A stretch of DNA of 14,390 nt from an uncultured bacterium (GCA_945788485.1 CALZMB010000026.1:1-14390), one strand, 5' to 3'; counted from the first letter of the stretch, positions 1-7,525 are shown. The notes: generated from the letters alone by a model not told the origin. Numbers and translations are program-made.

Positions 1-96
1 CTTCGACAGTTTCTGCGCGATTCTCGCGAGTTTGAAATCACAATTTGTTTTGAAAAACCGTCATGCGACGTGCCGTGACATAATGTAAGTTTTTTC

Positions 97-179
97 CGTG
101 ACAATGCGTCACGACGAGGTGCGCCCCGTCAGGCTGTTCTCCCCGCTCCGTGCAGCCCGTGACAGACGTGCGGGTCACG
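97..179. repeat. Cluster of CGTGAC/GTCACG inverted half-sites
   Basis: CGTGAC occurs at 74-79, 97-102 and 158-163, and its complement GTCACG at 108-113 and 174-179. Two pairs form perfect inverted repeats, with a 5-base spacer (97-113) and a 10-base spacer (158-179). All three CGTGAC copies are followed by A. They could be operator half-sites or small hairpins, or the chance effect of a GC-rich stretch. They lie 130-300 bp upstream of the RelA/SpoT start, far from the -7 box. No regulator is assigned. Confidence 0.3.
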
Positions 180-285
180 TCCGCTTCGCCTCTTGCCGCT
201 TTTCTGCCCGGTTGTCGCTGCGCTCCATGTCTCGTGTCCTGTTTCACTTTTTTTCTTGAAAACATTTCATTTTTTTATGAAAAAA

Positions 286-317
286 TTTGGATAATTAATC
301 AAAAATTGCGAACTTTG
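286..317 (+). promoter_or_regulatory. Putative Bacteroidetes-type promoter for the RelA/SpoT gene
   Basis: TTTG at 286-289 matches the -33 box. A 20-bp spacer leads to GAACTTTG at 310-317, which matches the -7 consensus TAnnTTTG except for the first base. Transcription would start near 323-326 and leave a leader of about 45 bases before the ATG at 372. Spacer length and position support the call; the -7 mismatch limits it. Confidence 0.6.
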
Positions 318-371
318 TCGGCTGATGACACAAAAAGCCTAAAAAAACTGTAATTCTCACTGTATCTTCTT

Positions 372-2318
372 ATGGATGACATGCAATTATCTACATCTTC
401 ACAGCCCGATTATGATAGTATGGTGGCGGCCGCGGCAGAGAAAGTGTTCCGTTCGATGGCACCGCGAGTGTCTTCAGCCCAGTTGGCGCAGTTGAAACGC
501 GCCTTCGAGTTTGCGCGTGATGCGCACAAGGCTCAGCGCAGGAAATCCGGCGAGCCGTACATCCTGCATCCCATCTCCGTGGCGCTGATAGCGGCTGAGG
601 AGCTGATGCTCGACACAAACTCCGTCACCGCGTCTTTCCTGCACGATGTGGTGGAGGACACCGAATACACCATCGACGATATAGAAGAGCGGTTCGGAGC
701 CGACGTGGCGTTTCTCGTGAATGTGGTGACGAAGAAGAAGAAAGAGAAATACAAGATGTCGAAGCAGGTTGACAACTACCAGCAGCTTCTCTCCTCGATG
801 CAGTATGACATACGCGCGCTGATGGTGAAGATTGCCGACCGCCTGCATAATATGCGCACACTGTCGAGCATGAAGCCCGACAAGCAGATGAAGATAGCGG
901 GCGAGACAGACTATTTCTATGCTCCGCTTGCCAACCGTCTCGGACTTTTCGACGTGAAGACCGACCTTGAGAACCTCTCGTTCAAATACCGCTGCGGAAT
1001 GCAGTATGCAGACATCAGCAGCATGCTTGAAGAAGACAAGCTCTCAAACCGTGGCCGCCTGAAGGTGTTCACCGACATGATTGAGCACCTCCTCTCAAAG
1101 AACGGCATAACGGCCAAGGCGCAGGTGTATTGGCGCGCGCCGTACAGCATCTGGCGGCGTATGCACGCACAGCAGAAAGATTTCCTTCATCTCGACAACA
1201 GATACTATGTGCGTGTGACGTTCACCGAATGTGCCGACGCCACTCTCAGCGAGAAGAACGTGTGCCTGAAAATCTACTCCATCCTCACCGATTTCTACAA
1301 CGAGAAGCCCGGCACTTTCCAGAACCTTATCGACCAGGCGAAGGAGAACTCCTACAAGTCGCTGAATGTCATGCTGCTGTCGCAGGAAGGCGTATGGGAA
1401 GATGTGCAGATATGCTCGCAGTCGATGGTCCAGGCGTCACGCTTCGGATGTATGGCAGAGATAGCCAGCCGTGCCGAGACACGCAACGTGGGCGGCGGAG
1501 TGTCGTTGGACAATGTGACGCAATGGATAGAGAAATTCCGCAAGGTGCTCAAGGACATCGCCGCCGAATCGCAGGGACAGGGTTTCATAGAGACGATAAA
1601 GGCCTCGCTCTACTATGACGATGTGCTCGTCTTCACGCCGCGCGGCGAAGGCATCATACTCCCGAAGGGAGCCACGGCTCTCGATTTCGCTTTCGAGCTT
1701 CACACCGACATAGGCCTCCATGCGAAATATGCGCGCATCAACGGCAAGCTGATGTCCGTGAAGACCGAGCTGAAAAGAGGCGACTGCGTAGAGATAGGCA
1801 CTGAGCCGGACTTCCATCCGCACCCCGAATGGCTCGATATTGTGCAGACCTACAAGGCGCGGCGTGCCATGCGCTCGTTCTTCGCCGAACAGCTCGCCCG
1901 CCAGCAGTTCCACCGTTGTCCTCACTGCCTGCCACTGCCGGGCGGCGAGACGATAGGATTCTACGAAGAAGACGGCTCAATCACCATGCACAGGCGCAAC
2001 TGCCCCGAGGCGATACGCCTCGCGTCGAAACACGGCGACAACATCGTGAACGTCGGCTTTGACGAATCGCCCGACAAGCAATATCCTGTCAGCATCTCCA
2101 TACGCGCCATCGACCGCTACCATTTCCTCATCGATGTCGTCAGCAAAATCACTAACGACCTCCATCTCTCTATCGACTCGCTAACCACTGTCACACGCGA
2201 CGAGATTGTAGAACTCACCGTCGTCTTCTTCGTGCACTCTGTGCGCGAGCTCGTCTCCGCCATGCAGAACCTATACACTGTGCCGGGAATCGACGAGGTG
2301 AAGCATAACGTGAAATGA
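372..2318 (+). CDS. rsh: RelA/SpoT-family (p)ppGpp hydrolase with degenerate synthetase domain
   Basis: This is a cytoplasmic 648-residue RSH-family protein that controls the alarmone (p)ppGpp. The HD hydrolase domain (about 30-190) keeps its expected metal and catalytic residues: H66, H91-D92, E95-D96 and D156 in IADRLHNMRT. The synthetase region (about 245-360) keeps the fold-like pattern but, aligned from memory to Streptococcus Rel, has Y253, R255 and A256 for the R-x-K-H motif, N276 for the catalytic Asp, N332 for the conserved His and D344 for the catalytic Glu. A TGS domain follows (about 415-478), then a zinc-finger-like domain (C516, C519, H540, C544) and a C-terminal ACT domain (about 572-645). 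The helical domain usually found between TGS and zinc finger is almost gone, which explains the length (usual about 730-750). I infer a hydrolase without synthetase activity. The start has no Shine-Dalgarno; Met4 is an alternative. The SDR gene 48 bp downstream is probably co-transcribed. Confidence 0.93.
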   Translation: MDDMQLSTSSQPDYDSMVAAAAEKVFRSMAPRVSSAQLAQLKRAFEFARDAHKAQRRKSGEPYILHPISVALIAAEELMLDTNSVTASFLHDVVEDTEYTIDDIEERFGADVAFLVNVVTKKKKEKYKMSKQVDNYQQLLSSMQYDIRALMVKIADRLHNMRTLSSMKPDKQMKIAGETDYFYAPLANRLGLFDVKTDLENLSFKYRCGMQYADISSMLEEDKLSNRGRLKVFTDMIEHLLSKNGITAKAQVYWRAPYSIWRRMHAQQKDFLHLDNRYYVRVTFTECADATLSEKNVCLKIYSILTDFYNEKPGTFQNLIDQAKENSYKSLNVMLLSQEGVWEDVQICSQSMVQASRFGCMAEIASRAETRNVGGGVSLDNVTQWIEKFRKVLKDIAAESQGQGFIETIKASLYYDDVLVFTPRGEGIILPKGATALDFAFELHTDIGLHAKYARINGKLMSVKTELKRGDCVEIGTEPDFHPHPEWLDIVQTYKARRAMRSFFAEQLARQQFHRCPHCLPLPGGETIGFYEEDGSITMHRRNCPEAIRLASKHGDNIVNVGFDESPDKQYPVSISIRAIDRYHFLIDVVSKITNDLHLSIDSLTTVTRDEIVELTVVFFVHSVRELVSAMQNLYTVPGIDEVKHNVK

Positions 2319-2366
2319 CAGCCAGCCACCGCGCTTGCCCAGAACAAAACCTCCAATCCTCCCGCA

Positions 2367-3149
2367 ATGCCTACACTCATCATCACAGGCGGCAGCTCCG
2401 GCATCGGAGCCGCCACCGCACAACTCTTCGCCCGCCGCGGCTACACCGTATTTGAACTCTCGCGCCATGGCAAAGACGCACAAAACATTAAGCATATAAC
2501 ATGTGACGTGACCAAGCCCGAAGACTGTCAACGCGCTGTCAGCGCAGTCGTTGACAATGCCGGAAAGATTGACGTGCTCGTCAGCAATGCGGGGTTTGGC
2601 ATATCCGGAGCTGTAGAGTTCACAGAAGCGAATGAGGCGCGCCGGCAGTTTGACGTCAATTTCTTCGGCACGGTGAACATCGTCAAGGCCGTCACCCCTT
2701 ATATGCGGCGGCAGCAGCACGGACGAATCATCCTCGTCGGCAGTATGGCGGCCGTCTTCCCCATACCTTTCCAAGCCTTCTATTCCGCATCGAAAGCCGC
2801 CGTCAGCGCTTTCGCCCACGCCCTGCGCAACGAGCTTCGCCCCTTCGGCATCATTGTCAGTTGCCTTCTTCCGGGCGACGTGAAGACCTCTTTCACCGAC
2901 CGCCGCGACAAGAATCTCTCAGCCTCAGACATCTATCCTGCAATGCAGAGAGCCGTGGCGGTTATGGAACACGACGAGCAGAACGGCATGCAGCCGCAGT
3001 GCATAGCCCGGAAACTGCTGCAACTCGCCCGGCGCCGCCGTCCTCCGCTCTACACCACAGCCGGGCTGCAATATCATCTCTTCGCTTTCCTCAACAAGCT
3101 ACTGCCTGCATCTCTCGTATGCAGACTGGTCGGGAAGATATATTCCTGA
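2367..3149 (+). CDS. Short-chain dehydrogenase/reductase (classical SDR), substrate unknown
   Basis: This 260-residue cytoplasmic NAD(P)-dependent oxidoreductase has a Rossmann fold. It shows the cofactor glycine motif TGGSSGIG (7-14), the structural NAG motif (74-76), catalytic Asn98, Ser126, Tyr139 and Lys143 (YSASK), and PG at 169-170 after the active site. The basic residues after the second strand (LSRHGK, 31-36) suggest a preference for NADP(H). The C-terminal 35 residues are hydrophobic and could form a substrate lid or touch the membrane, as in SDRs that reduce lipid-like ketones; this is a guess. The length is normal for the family. The gene lies 48 bp after the RelA/SpoT gene with no promoter between them, so it is probably read from the same transcript. 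A strong terminator follows. The family is certain; the reaction cannot be told from sequence. Confidence 0.93.
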   Translation: MPTLIITGGSSGIGAATAQLFARRGYTVFELSRHGKDAQNIKHITCDVTKPEDCQRAVSAVVDNAGKIDVLVSNAGFGISGAVEFTEANEARRQFDVNFFGTVNIVKAVTPYMRRQQHGRIILVGSMAAVFPIPFQAFYSASKAAVSAFAHALRNELRPFGIIVSCLLPGDVKTSFTDRRDKNLSASDIYPAMQRAVAVMEHDEQNGMQPQCIARKLLQLARRRRPPLYTTAGLQYHLFAFLNKLLPASLVCRLVGKIYS

Positions 3150-3181
3150 GTGGCAGCAGTCTGCACAAAATCTTGTATATG

Positions 3182-3213
3182 TGCGCAAAACACAGCGTTT
3201 TGTGCATTTTTTT
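3182..3213 (+). terminator. Rho-independent terminator after the SDR gene
   Basis: A hairpin with arms at 3183-3191 and 3197-3205 (nine pairs including one G-T wobble, five-base loop ACAGC) is extended by a T-A pair at 3182/3206 and followed by seven T residues at 3207-3213. It lies 33 bp after the SDR stop codon and just before the promoter of the next operon. Confidence 0.88.
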
Positions 3214-3223
3214 ATACTCTTTT

Positions 3224-3255
3224 TTTGCCAATTCGGAAAATTATTAGTACTTTTG
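3224..3255 (+). promoter_or_regulatory. Bacteroidetes-type promoter of the etfBA-acyl-CoA dehydrogenase operon
   Basis: A perfect match: TTTG at 3224-3227, a 20-bp spacer, and TACTTTTG (TAnnTTTG) at 3248-3255. Transcription should start near 3261-3263, giving an untranslated leader of about 70 bases before the etfB ATG at 3333. Confidence 0.85.
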
Positions 3256-3274
3256 CGCCGTAAATGCGCCTGAC

Positions 3275-3293
3275 AGAGCCGGGATGAGGCTCT
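3275..3293 (+). promoter_or_regulatory. Small hairpin in the etfB leader
   Basis: AGAGCC at 3275-3280 pairs with GGCTCT at 3288-3293 around a seven-base loop. AATGC (3263-3267) and GCATT (3295-3299) could close an outer stem. The predicted RNA leader therefore starts with a stem-loop that may stabilise the transcript or affect translation. It matches no riboswitch class that I recognise. Confidence 0.25.
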
Positions 3294-3332
3294 TGCATTG
3301 TTTGTGAATACTTAACTATACATTATTATTAT

Positions 3333-4214
3333 ATGAGTTTAAAGATTGTCGTACTTGCCAAGCAAGTACCTGATACAAGAAATGTGGGGCCCGATGCTAT
3401 GACGCCGGAAGGCACAGTGAACCGTGCCGCCCTCCCTGCTGTGTTCAACCCGGACGACCTCAATGCCCTTGAGCAGGCCCTGCAGCTCAAAGAGAAATTC
3501 CCCGGTTCTACAATCTCTGTTGTCACCATGGGCTTGCCCAAGTCTGCCGAAGTGATACGCGAAGCCCTCTATCGCGGGGCAGACAAAGGATATGTCGTGA
3601 CAGACCGCCCGCTCGGCGGAGCCGACACCCTCGCCACGAGCTACACCCTCTCGCAGGCCATCAAGAAGATCGGCGAGTTCGACATCATCATCGGCGGACG
3701 TCAGGCCATTGACGGCGACACTGCCCAGGTGGGCCCGCAGATTGCTGAGAAACTCGGCCTGACACAGGTGACATACGCCGAAGAAATCATTTCTCTCGAC
3801 CTGGAGAAACGCCGCATCGTCATCAAACGCCACATCGACGGCGGCGTGGAGACAGTAGAAGGCCCCCTGCCTCTCGTTGTCACTGTCAACGGTTCGGCTG
3901 CACCTTGCCGCCCCCGCAACGCGAAACTTGTCATGAAATACAAGAACGCCACCGTCGCCGCTGAACGTACGGCAGAACAGGCAGCAGACTTTGACGAGCT
4001 CATCGGGCGCAAGCCATACCTCGACATCACACAGTGGGGAGCGGCCGACATCGACTGCGACCCCCAGCAGATAGGCAAAGCCGGTTCGCCGACAAACGTC
4101 AAGGCTGTCAAGAACATTGTCTTCAAGGCAAAAGAATCCCGTACTCTCACCGGGGCTGACGAGGATATAGACCAGCTCGTGAAGGAACTGATAGCAGAAA
4201 AAATCATCGGATAG
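3333..4214 (+). CDS. etfB: Electron transfer flavoprotein, beta subunit
   Basis: EtfB is one half of the soluble EtfAB heterodimer, which takes electrons from FAD-dependent dehydrogenases. The N-terminus (KIVVLAKQVPDT) is typical of the beta subunit. The nucleotide-binding segments GGADTLATSYTL (95-106) and GGRQAIDGDTAQVGPQ (121-136) are clear. At 293 residues it is longer than the usual 250-265, with extra sequence in the C-terminal third (about 215-250). The subunit could bind AMP, as in classical ETFs, or a second FAD, as in electron-bifurcating ETFs; I cannot decide this by eye. It is the first gene of an operon with its own promoter. The ATG follows an AT-rich leader without Shine-Dalgarno. 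The 97 bp between etfB and etfA contain no further gene. Confidence 0.95.
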   Translation: MSLKIVVLAKQVPDTRNVGPDAMTPEGTVNRAALPAVFNPDDLNALEQALQLKEKFPGSTISVVTMGLPKSAEVIREALYRGADKGYVVTDRPLGGADTLATSYTLSQAIKKIGEFDIIIGGRQAIDGDTAQVGPQIAEKLGLTQVTYAEEIISLDLEKRRIVIKRHIDGGVETVEGPLPLVVTVNGSAAPCRPRNAKLVMKYKNATVAAERTAEQAADFDELIGRKPYLDITQWGAADIDCDPQQIGKAGSPTNVKAVKNIVFKAKESRTLTGADEDIDQLVKELIAEKIIG

Positions 4215-4311
4215 ACACACGGCAGGCGGACAACTGCATGACACACACAGGGGACTGACCCCGCTCCCTCTCATGCGACACTGCTCCGCCACTCGCGAAA
4301 CAAGAAACAAT

Positions 4312-5352
4312 ATGAACAACGTATTCGTATATTGCGAAATAGAAGGCGCAACCGTCAAGGATGTCGCCCTCGAACTCCTGACAAAAGGACGCAAACTCGC
4401 CAACACCCTTGGCGTGAAACTTGAGTGTATCATTGCAGGCTCAAACCTTGATGGCGTTGAGCGGCAAGTCATGAAGTATGGTGTAGATAAAGTTCACATC
4501 TTCGATGCAGAAGGACTCTTCCCCTACACCTCGAACCCCCATACAGCGCTCGTCGTGAATCTCTTCAAAGAAGAGCAGCCGCAGATCTGCCTCATGGGTG
4601 CCACCGTCATCGGCCGCGACCTTGGCCCGCGCGTGTCGTCGGCACTCTTCAGCGGACTCACCGCAGACTGCACCGAGCTTGAGATTGGCGACTTTGACAT
4701 GAAGGTGAAGAACGAAGCCGGAGAACTCGTGACAAAGCATTATGAGCAGCAGCTCTATCAAATCCGCCCTGCCTTTGGCGGAAACATCGTCGCCACGATT
4801 GTCAATCCCGAACACCGCCCGCAGATGGCGACAGTGCGCGAGGGCGTGATGAAGAAAGAGGTTCTCGACGAGAACTATCCGTCGGAAGTCGTGCGTCACG
4901 ATGTCGCGAAATATGTTCCCGAGACAGAATATGTCGTCAAGGTGCTCGACCGCCACGTCGAGAAGGCGAAGCACAACCTCAAAGGCTCGCCCATCGTTGT
5001 GGCAGGAGGCTACGGCGTAGGCTCGCAAGAAGGCTTCGACATGCTCTTCAAGCTTGCTGAGGTGCTCCATGCTGAGGTCGGCGCAAGCCGTGCCGCCGTC
5101 GATGCCGGATGGATCGACCACGACCGCCAGATTGGCCAGACCGGTGTCACAGTCCGTCCGAAGGTCTATATCGCCTGCGGCATCTCAGGACAGATACAGC
5201 ACATAGCAGGTATGCAGGATTCGGGCATCATCATCTCTATCAACAACGACCCGGACGCCCCCATCAACACCATCGCCGATTATGTCATCAATGGCACAGT
5301 AGAGGAAGTTGTGCCTAAACTCATCAAATACTACAAGCAGAACAACAAGTAA
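4312..5352 (+). CDS. etfA: Electron transfer flavoprotein, alpha subunit
   Basis: EtfA is the partner of the upstream EtfB and carries the redox-active FAD in its C-terminal domain. In the 346-residue protein the N-terminal domain begins NNVFVYCEIEG and includes GATVIGRDLGPRVSS (96-110). The FAD domain shows VAGGYGVGS (230-238), GASRAAVDAGW (257-267), QIGQTG (273-278) and GISGQIQH (290-297), all diagnostic of EtfA. I chose the ATG at 4312. An upstream in-frame ATG at 4273 would add 13 residues (starting RHCSATRE) that do not resemble the family's N-terminus. The length is slightly above the usual 310-330. The acyl-CoA dehydrogenase gene starts 47 bp after the stop codon, so the three proteins are very likely made together. 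Confidence 0.95.
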   Translation: MNNVFVYCEIEGATVKDVALELLTKGRKLANTLGVKLECIIAGSNLDGVERQVMKYGVDKVHIFDAEGLFPYTSNPHTALVVNLFKEEQPQICLMGATVIGRDLGPRVSSALFSGLTADCTELEIGDFDMKVKNEAGELVTKHYEQQLYQIRPAFGGNIVATIVNPEHRPQMATVREGVMKKEVLDENYPSEVVRHDVAKYVPETEYVVKVLDRHVEKAKHNLKGSPIVVAGGYGVGSQEGFDMLFKLAEVLHAEVGASRAAVDAGWIDHDRQIGQTGVTVRPKVYIACGISGQIQHIAGMQDSGIIISINNDPDAPINTIADYVINGTVEEVVPKLIKYYKQNNK

Positions 5353-5399
5353 ACACTGGGGATTCATTTCCTGGCTTTGCTGATAAACGTACAACAACA

Positions 5400-7157
5400 A
5401 TGGCAAACTTTTATACTGACAATCCGGAGATAGGGTTCTATCTCACCCATCCTCTCCTCAAGCATATCGTCGCGCTCAAAGAACGTGACTATACCGATAA
5501 AGACAAATACGACTACGCCCCGGAGAATTTCGAGGATGCCCTCGATTCCTACCAGCGTGTCCTTGAGCTCGCCGGCGAGGTGGCGGCAGAGACCATCGCC
5601 CCCAATGCCGAGGCCGTCGATGCCGAAGGCCCGCACTGCGAGAACGGGCGCATGATATACGCGTCGAAGACATACGAGAACCTTGACGCTGTCATTAAGG
5701 CAGGCCTCAATGGCGTGACGATGCCGCGACGCTACGGCGGACTGAACTTCCCCATGGCTGTCTATTCTGCCATCAACGAGATGATAGCAGCTGGCGACAC
5801 TGGCTTCGAGAACATCTGGTCGCTGCAGGACTGCATAGAGACACTCTATGAGTTCGGCGACGAAGACCAGCGTCAGCGTTTCGTGCCGCGTGTCTGCGAG
5901 GGCGAGACGATGTCTATGGACCTCACCGAGCCGGATGCCGGCTCTGATCTCCAGTCGGTGATGCTAAAGGCGACATACGACGAGGCGGAGCAGTGCTGGC
6001 GCCTCAACGGCTGCAAGCGTTTCATCACAAACGGCGATTCTGACATACACCTCGTCCTCGCACGTTCAGAAGAGGGCACACGCGACGGCCGCGGACTTTC
6101 GATGTTCATCTACGACAAGCGCCAGGGAGGCGTTGACGTGCGCCGTCTCGAGAACAAGCTCGGCATCCACGGCTCCCCGACATGCGAGCTTGTGTATAAG
6201 AACGCCAAGGCGGAGCTTTGCGGCAGCCGTAAGATGGGTCTCATCAAATACGTCATGGCTCTCATGAACGGCGCGCGCCTCGGCATCGCCGGACAGAGCA
6301 CAGGCGTCAGCCAGATGGCATACAACGAGGCTCTCGCCTACGCCCGCGACCGCAAGCAGTTCGGGAAGGCAATCATCAATTTCCCCGCCGTCTATGACAT
6401 GCTCGCCATCATGAAGGCGAAGCTTGACGCCGGACGCGCCCTCCTCTACGCCACATCCCGCTACGTCGATGTATATAAGATTCTTGAAGACATAGAGCGC
6501 GAGCGCAAGCTTGAGGGCGGCAAGCTCACTCCAGAAGAGCGCAGCGAGTGCAAGACATTCTCTAAGCTCGCAGATGCCTTCACTCCGCTTGCCAAAGGCA
6601 TGGCGTCAGAATATGCCAACCAGAACACCTACGACGGCATACAGATTCACGGCGGCTCAGGCTTCATGCTCGAATACGCCTGTCAGCGCCTCTACCGCGA
6701 CGCCCGCATCCTCACCATCTACGAGGGCACCACGCAGCTGCAGACCGTAGCCGCCGGCCGTTACATCACCAACGGCTTCTACACACAGGTCATCAGCGAC
6801 ATGCTCGCTCATGGCGAAGCGCCCGCTTCTGTAGGCAAGCCAGACTGGTGTGCCGAGCCTCTACTCCCCCTCCGCGCGCAGGTTGAGAAGATGGCAGAGC
6901 GATATAACGAGGCGGTGGCATACGTCAACGAGCAGAAGAACGACGAGTTCAAGGATTTCGTGATACGTCACCTCTACGAGATGGCGGCAGACATCATCAT
7001 GGCTCTCCTCCTCATCGGAGACGCGTCGAAAGCGCCGGAACTCTTCGAGAAGTCAGCGCGCGTATATACCCGCTACGTCGTCTCAGAGGTTGAGCGTCAC
7101 TACTCGTTCGTGATGAACTCAACGCCCGCCGACCTTGATTCATACCGCAAGGCGTGA
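5400..7157 (+). CDS. Large acyl-CoA dehydrogenase-family flavoprotein
   Basis: At 585 residues this FAD enzyme is much longer than short-chain acyl-CoA dehydrogenases (about 380). It resembles the long branch that includes DmdC (methylmercaptopropionyl-CoA dehydrogenase), with extra N- and C-terminal helical regions. The core motifs are intact: TEPDAGSD at 176-183, ARDRKQFGK at 315-323, IQIHGGSGF at 414-422, and YEGT at 441-444 with E442 as the expected catalytic base. A charged insertion (about 360-385) sits in the helical C-domain, and residues 460-585 form the extra C-terminal domain. The expected reaction is alpha,beta-dehydrogenation of an acyl-CoA with electrons passed to EtfAB, or the reverse. 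No CoA ligase, enoyl-CoA hydratase or thiolase lies nearby, so the substrate is unknown. The gene is last in the operon and is followed by a strong hairpin. Confidence 0.93.
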   Translation: MANFYTDNPEIGFYLTHPLLKHIVALKERDYTDKDKYDYAPENFEDALDSYQRVLELAGEVAAETIAPNAEAVDAEGPHCENGRMIYASKTYENLDAVIKAGLNGVTMPRRYGGLNFPMAVYSAINEMIAAGDTGFENIWSLQDCIETLYEFGDEDQRQRFVPRVCEGETMSMDLTEPDAGSDLQSVMLKATYDEAEQCWRLNGCKRFITNGDSDIHLVLARSEEGTRDGRGLSMFIYDKRQGGVDVRRLENKLGIHGSPTCELVYKNAKAELCGSRKMGLIKYVMALMNGARLGIAGQSTGVSQMAYNEALAYARDRKQFGKAIINFPAVYDMLAIMKAKLDAGRALLYATSRYVDVYKILEDIERERKLEGGKLTPEERSECKTFSKLADAFTPLAKGMASEYANQNTYDGIQIHGGSGFMLEYACQRLYRDARILTIYEGTTQLQTVAAGRYITNGFYTQVISDMLAHGEAPASVGKPDWCAEPLLPLRAQVEKMAERYNEAVAYVNEQKNDEFKDFVIRHLYEMAADIIMALLLIGDASKAPELFEKSARVYTRYVVSEVERHYSFVMNSTPADLDSYRKA

Positions 7158-7226
7158 CATACGCATCACGTTGCTGCGACGCGCCCCTGCCTGACATTGC
7201 GCCCGCAGCTTCGTACAGATAAAATG

Positions 7227-7269
7227 ACGCCAGCCATTGATGTCTAACGGACATTGATGGCTGGCGTTT
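7227..7269 (+). terminator. Long hairpin terminator after the acyl-CoA dehydrogenase gene
   Basis: Arms at 7227-7244 and 7250-7267 form an 18-bp stem with two G-T wobbles and a five-base loop. Only a short TTT follows on the plus strand, and an equally short T-stretch (TTTT, 7221-7224) lies on the minus strand. It sits 69 bp after the stop codon between convergent units, so it may stop transcription from both sides. Confidence 0.7.
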
Positions 7270-7330
7270 CGTATTCGCGGATGAAGCGTCCTGCACAGCT
7301 TGGCAGAGAATACGGGACAAGGTGAATAAC

Positions 7331-7368
7331 AAAAAAAATTCCCGCAACCTCCGAAGAGATCACGGGAA
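7331..7368 (-). terminator. Rho-independent terminator of tRNA-Val
   Basis: Read on the minus strand, TTCCCG and CGGGAA close a 13-pair stem (three G-T wobbles) capped by a TTCG tetraloop at 7339-7368, followed directly by eight T residues (7338-7331). The hairpin begins seven bases beyond the tRNA CCA end. It is a textbook intrinsic terminator. Confidence 0.9.
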
Positions 7369-7375
7369 ACACCCC

Positions 7376-7453
7376 TGGTGGGCGCTGAGGGATTCGAACC
7401 CCCGACCCTCTGCTTGTAAGGCAGACGCTCTGAACCAACTGAGCTAAGCGCCC
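7376..7453 (-). tRNA. tRNA-Val (anticodon UAC)
   Basis: A complete cloverleaf can be folded on the minus strand. The acceptor stem GGGCGCT (7453-7447) pairs with AGCGCCC (7386-7380). The D-arm is GCTC/GAGC with AGTTGG in its loop. The anticodon stem TCTGC/GCAGA encloses loop CTTACAA with anticodon TAC at 7418-7416. The T-arm has the loop TTCGAAT. The discriminator base is A, and the CCA end is encoded (7378-7376). The gene stands alone between its own promoter and terminator. The anticodon reads GTA and, through wobble, other GTN valine codons. Confidence 0.97.
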
Positions 7454-7525
7454 GATTGTATCGCAAGAGACCGTTGTTTGTCCTTTTGATAATATTGAAA
7501 GGTGCCTGTCTCTGTTTTGCGAGTG

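Larger units (their letters stand above)
1..371. other. Non-coding region upstream of the RelA/SpoT gene
   Basis: I recognise no gene here. The open frames are short, have no family-like sequence and are overlapped in other frames. The first 230 bp are GC-rich and contain repeated CGTGAC or GTCACG half-sites, described separately. The last 130 bp are AT-rich, as expected of a promoter region. An AT-rich inverted repeat, TTTCAT and ATGAAA around six T residues, lies at 265-282, directly before the -33 box of the putative promoter. The end of a gene lying left of the window cannot be excluded in the first bases. Confidence 0.5.

Noticed and set aside
38..353. Open frames on both strands in the left non-coding region
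   Set aside because: They overlap each other, are rich in Arg, Ser and Cys, resemble no family I know, and run into the promoter region of the next gene.
4273..4311. Upstream ATG start for etfA
   Set aside because: It adds 13 residues unlike the EtfA N-terminus; the ATG at 4312 fits the family.
3339..4472. A 377-residue minus-strand open frame opposite etfB and the start of etfA
   Set aside because: It is antisense to a clearly recognised gene, rich in Cys and Arg, and without domain-like sequence; long antisense frames are common in GC-rich codon usage.
5372..5379. TGGCTTTG as a -7 box for an internal promoter before the acyl-CoA dehydrogenase gene
   Set aside because: There is no TTTG about 20 bp upstream, and the second base differs from consensus.
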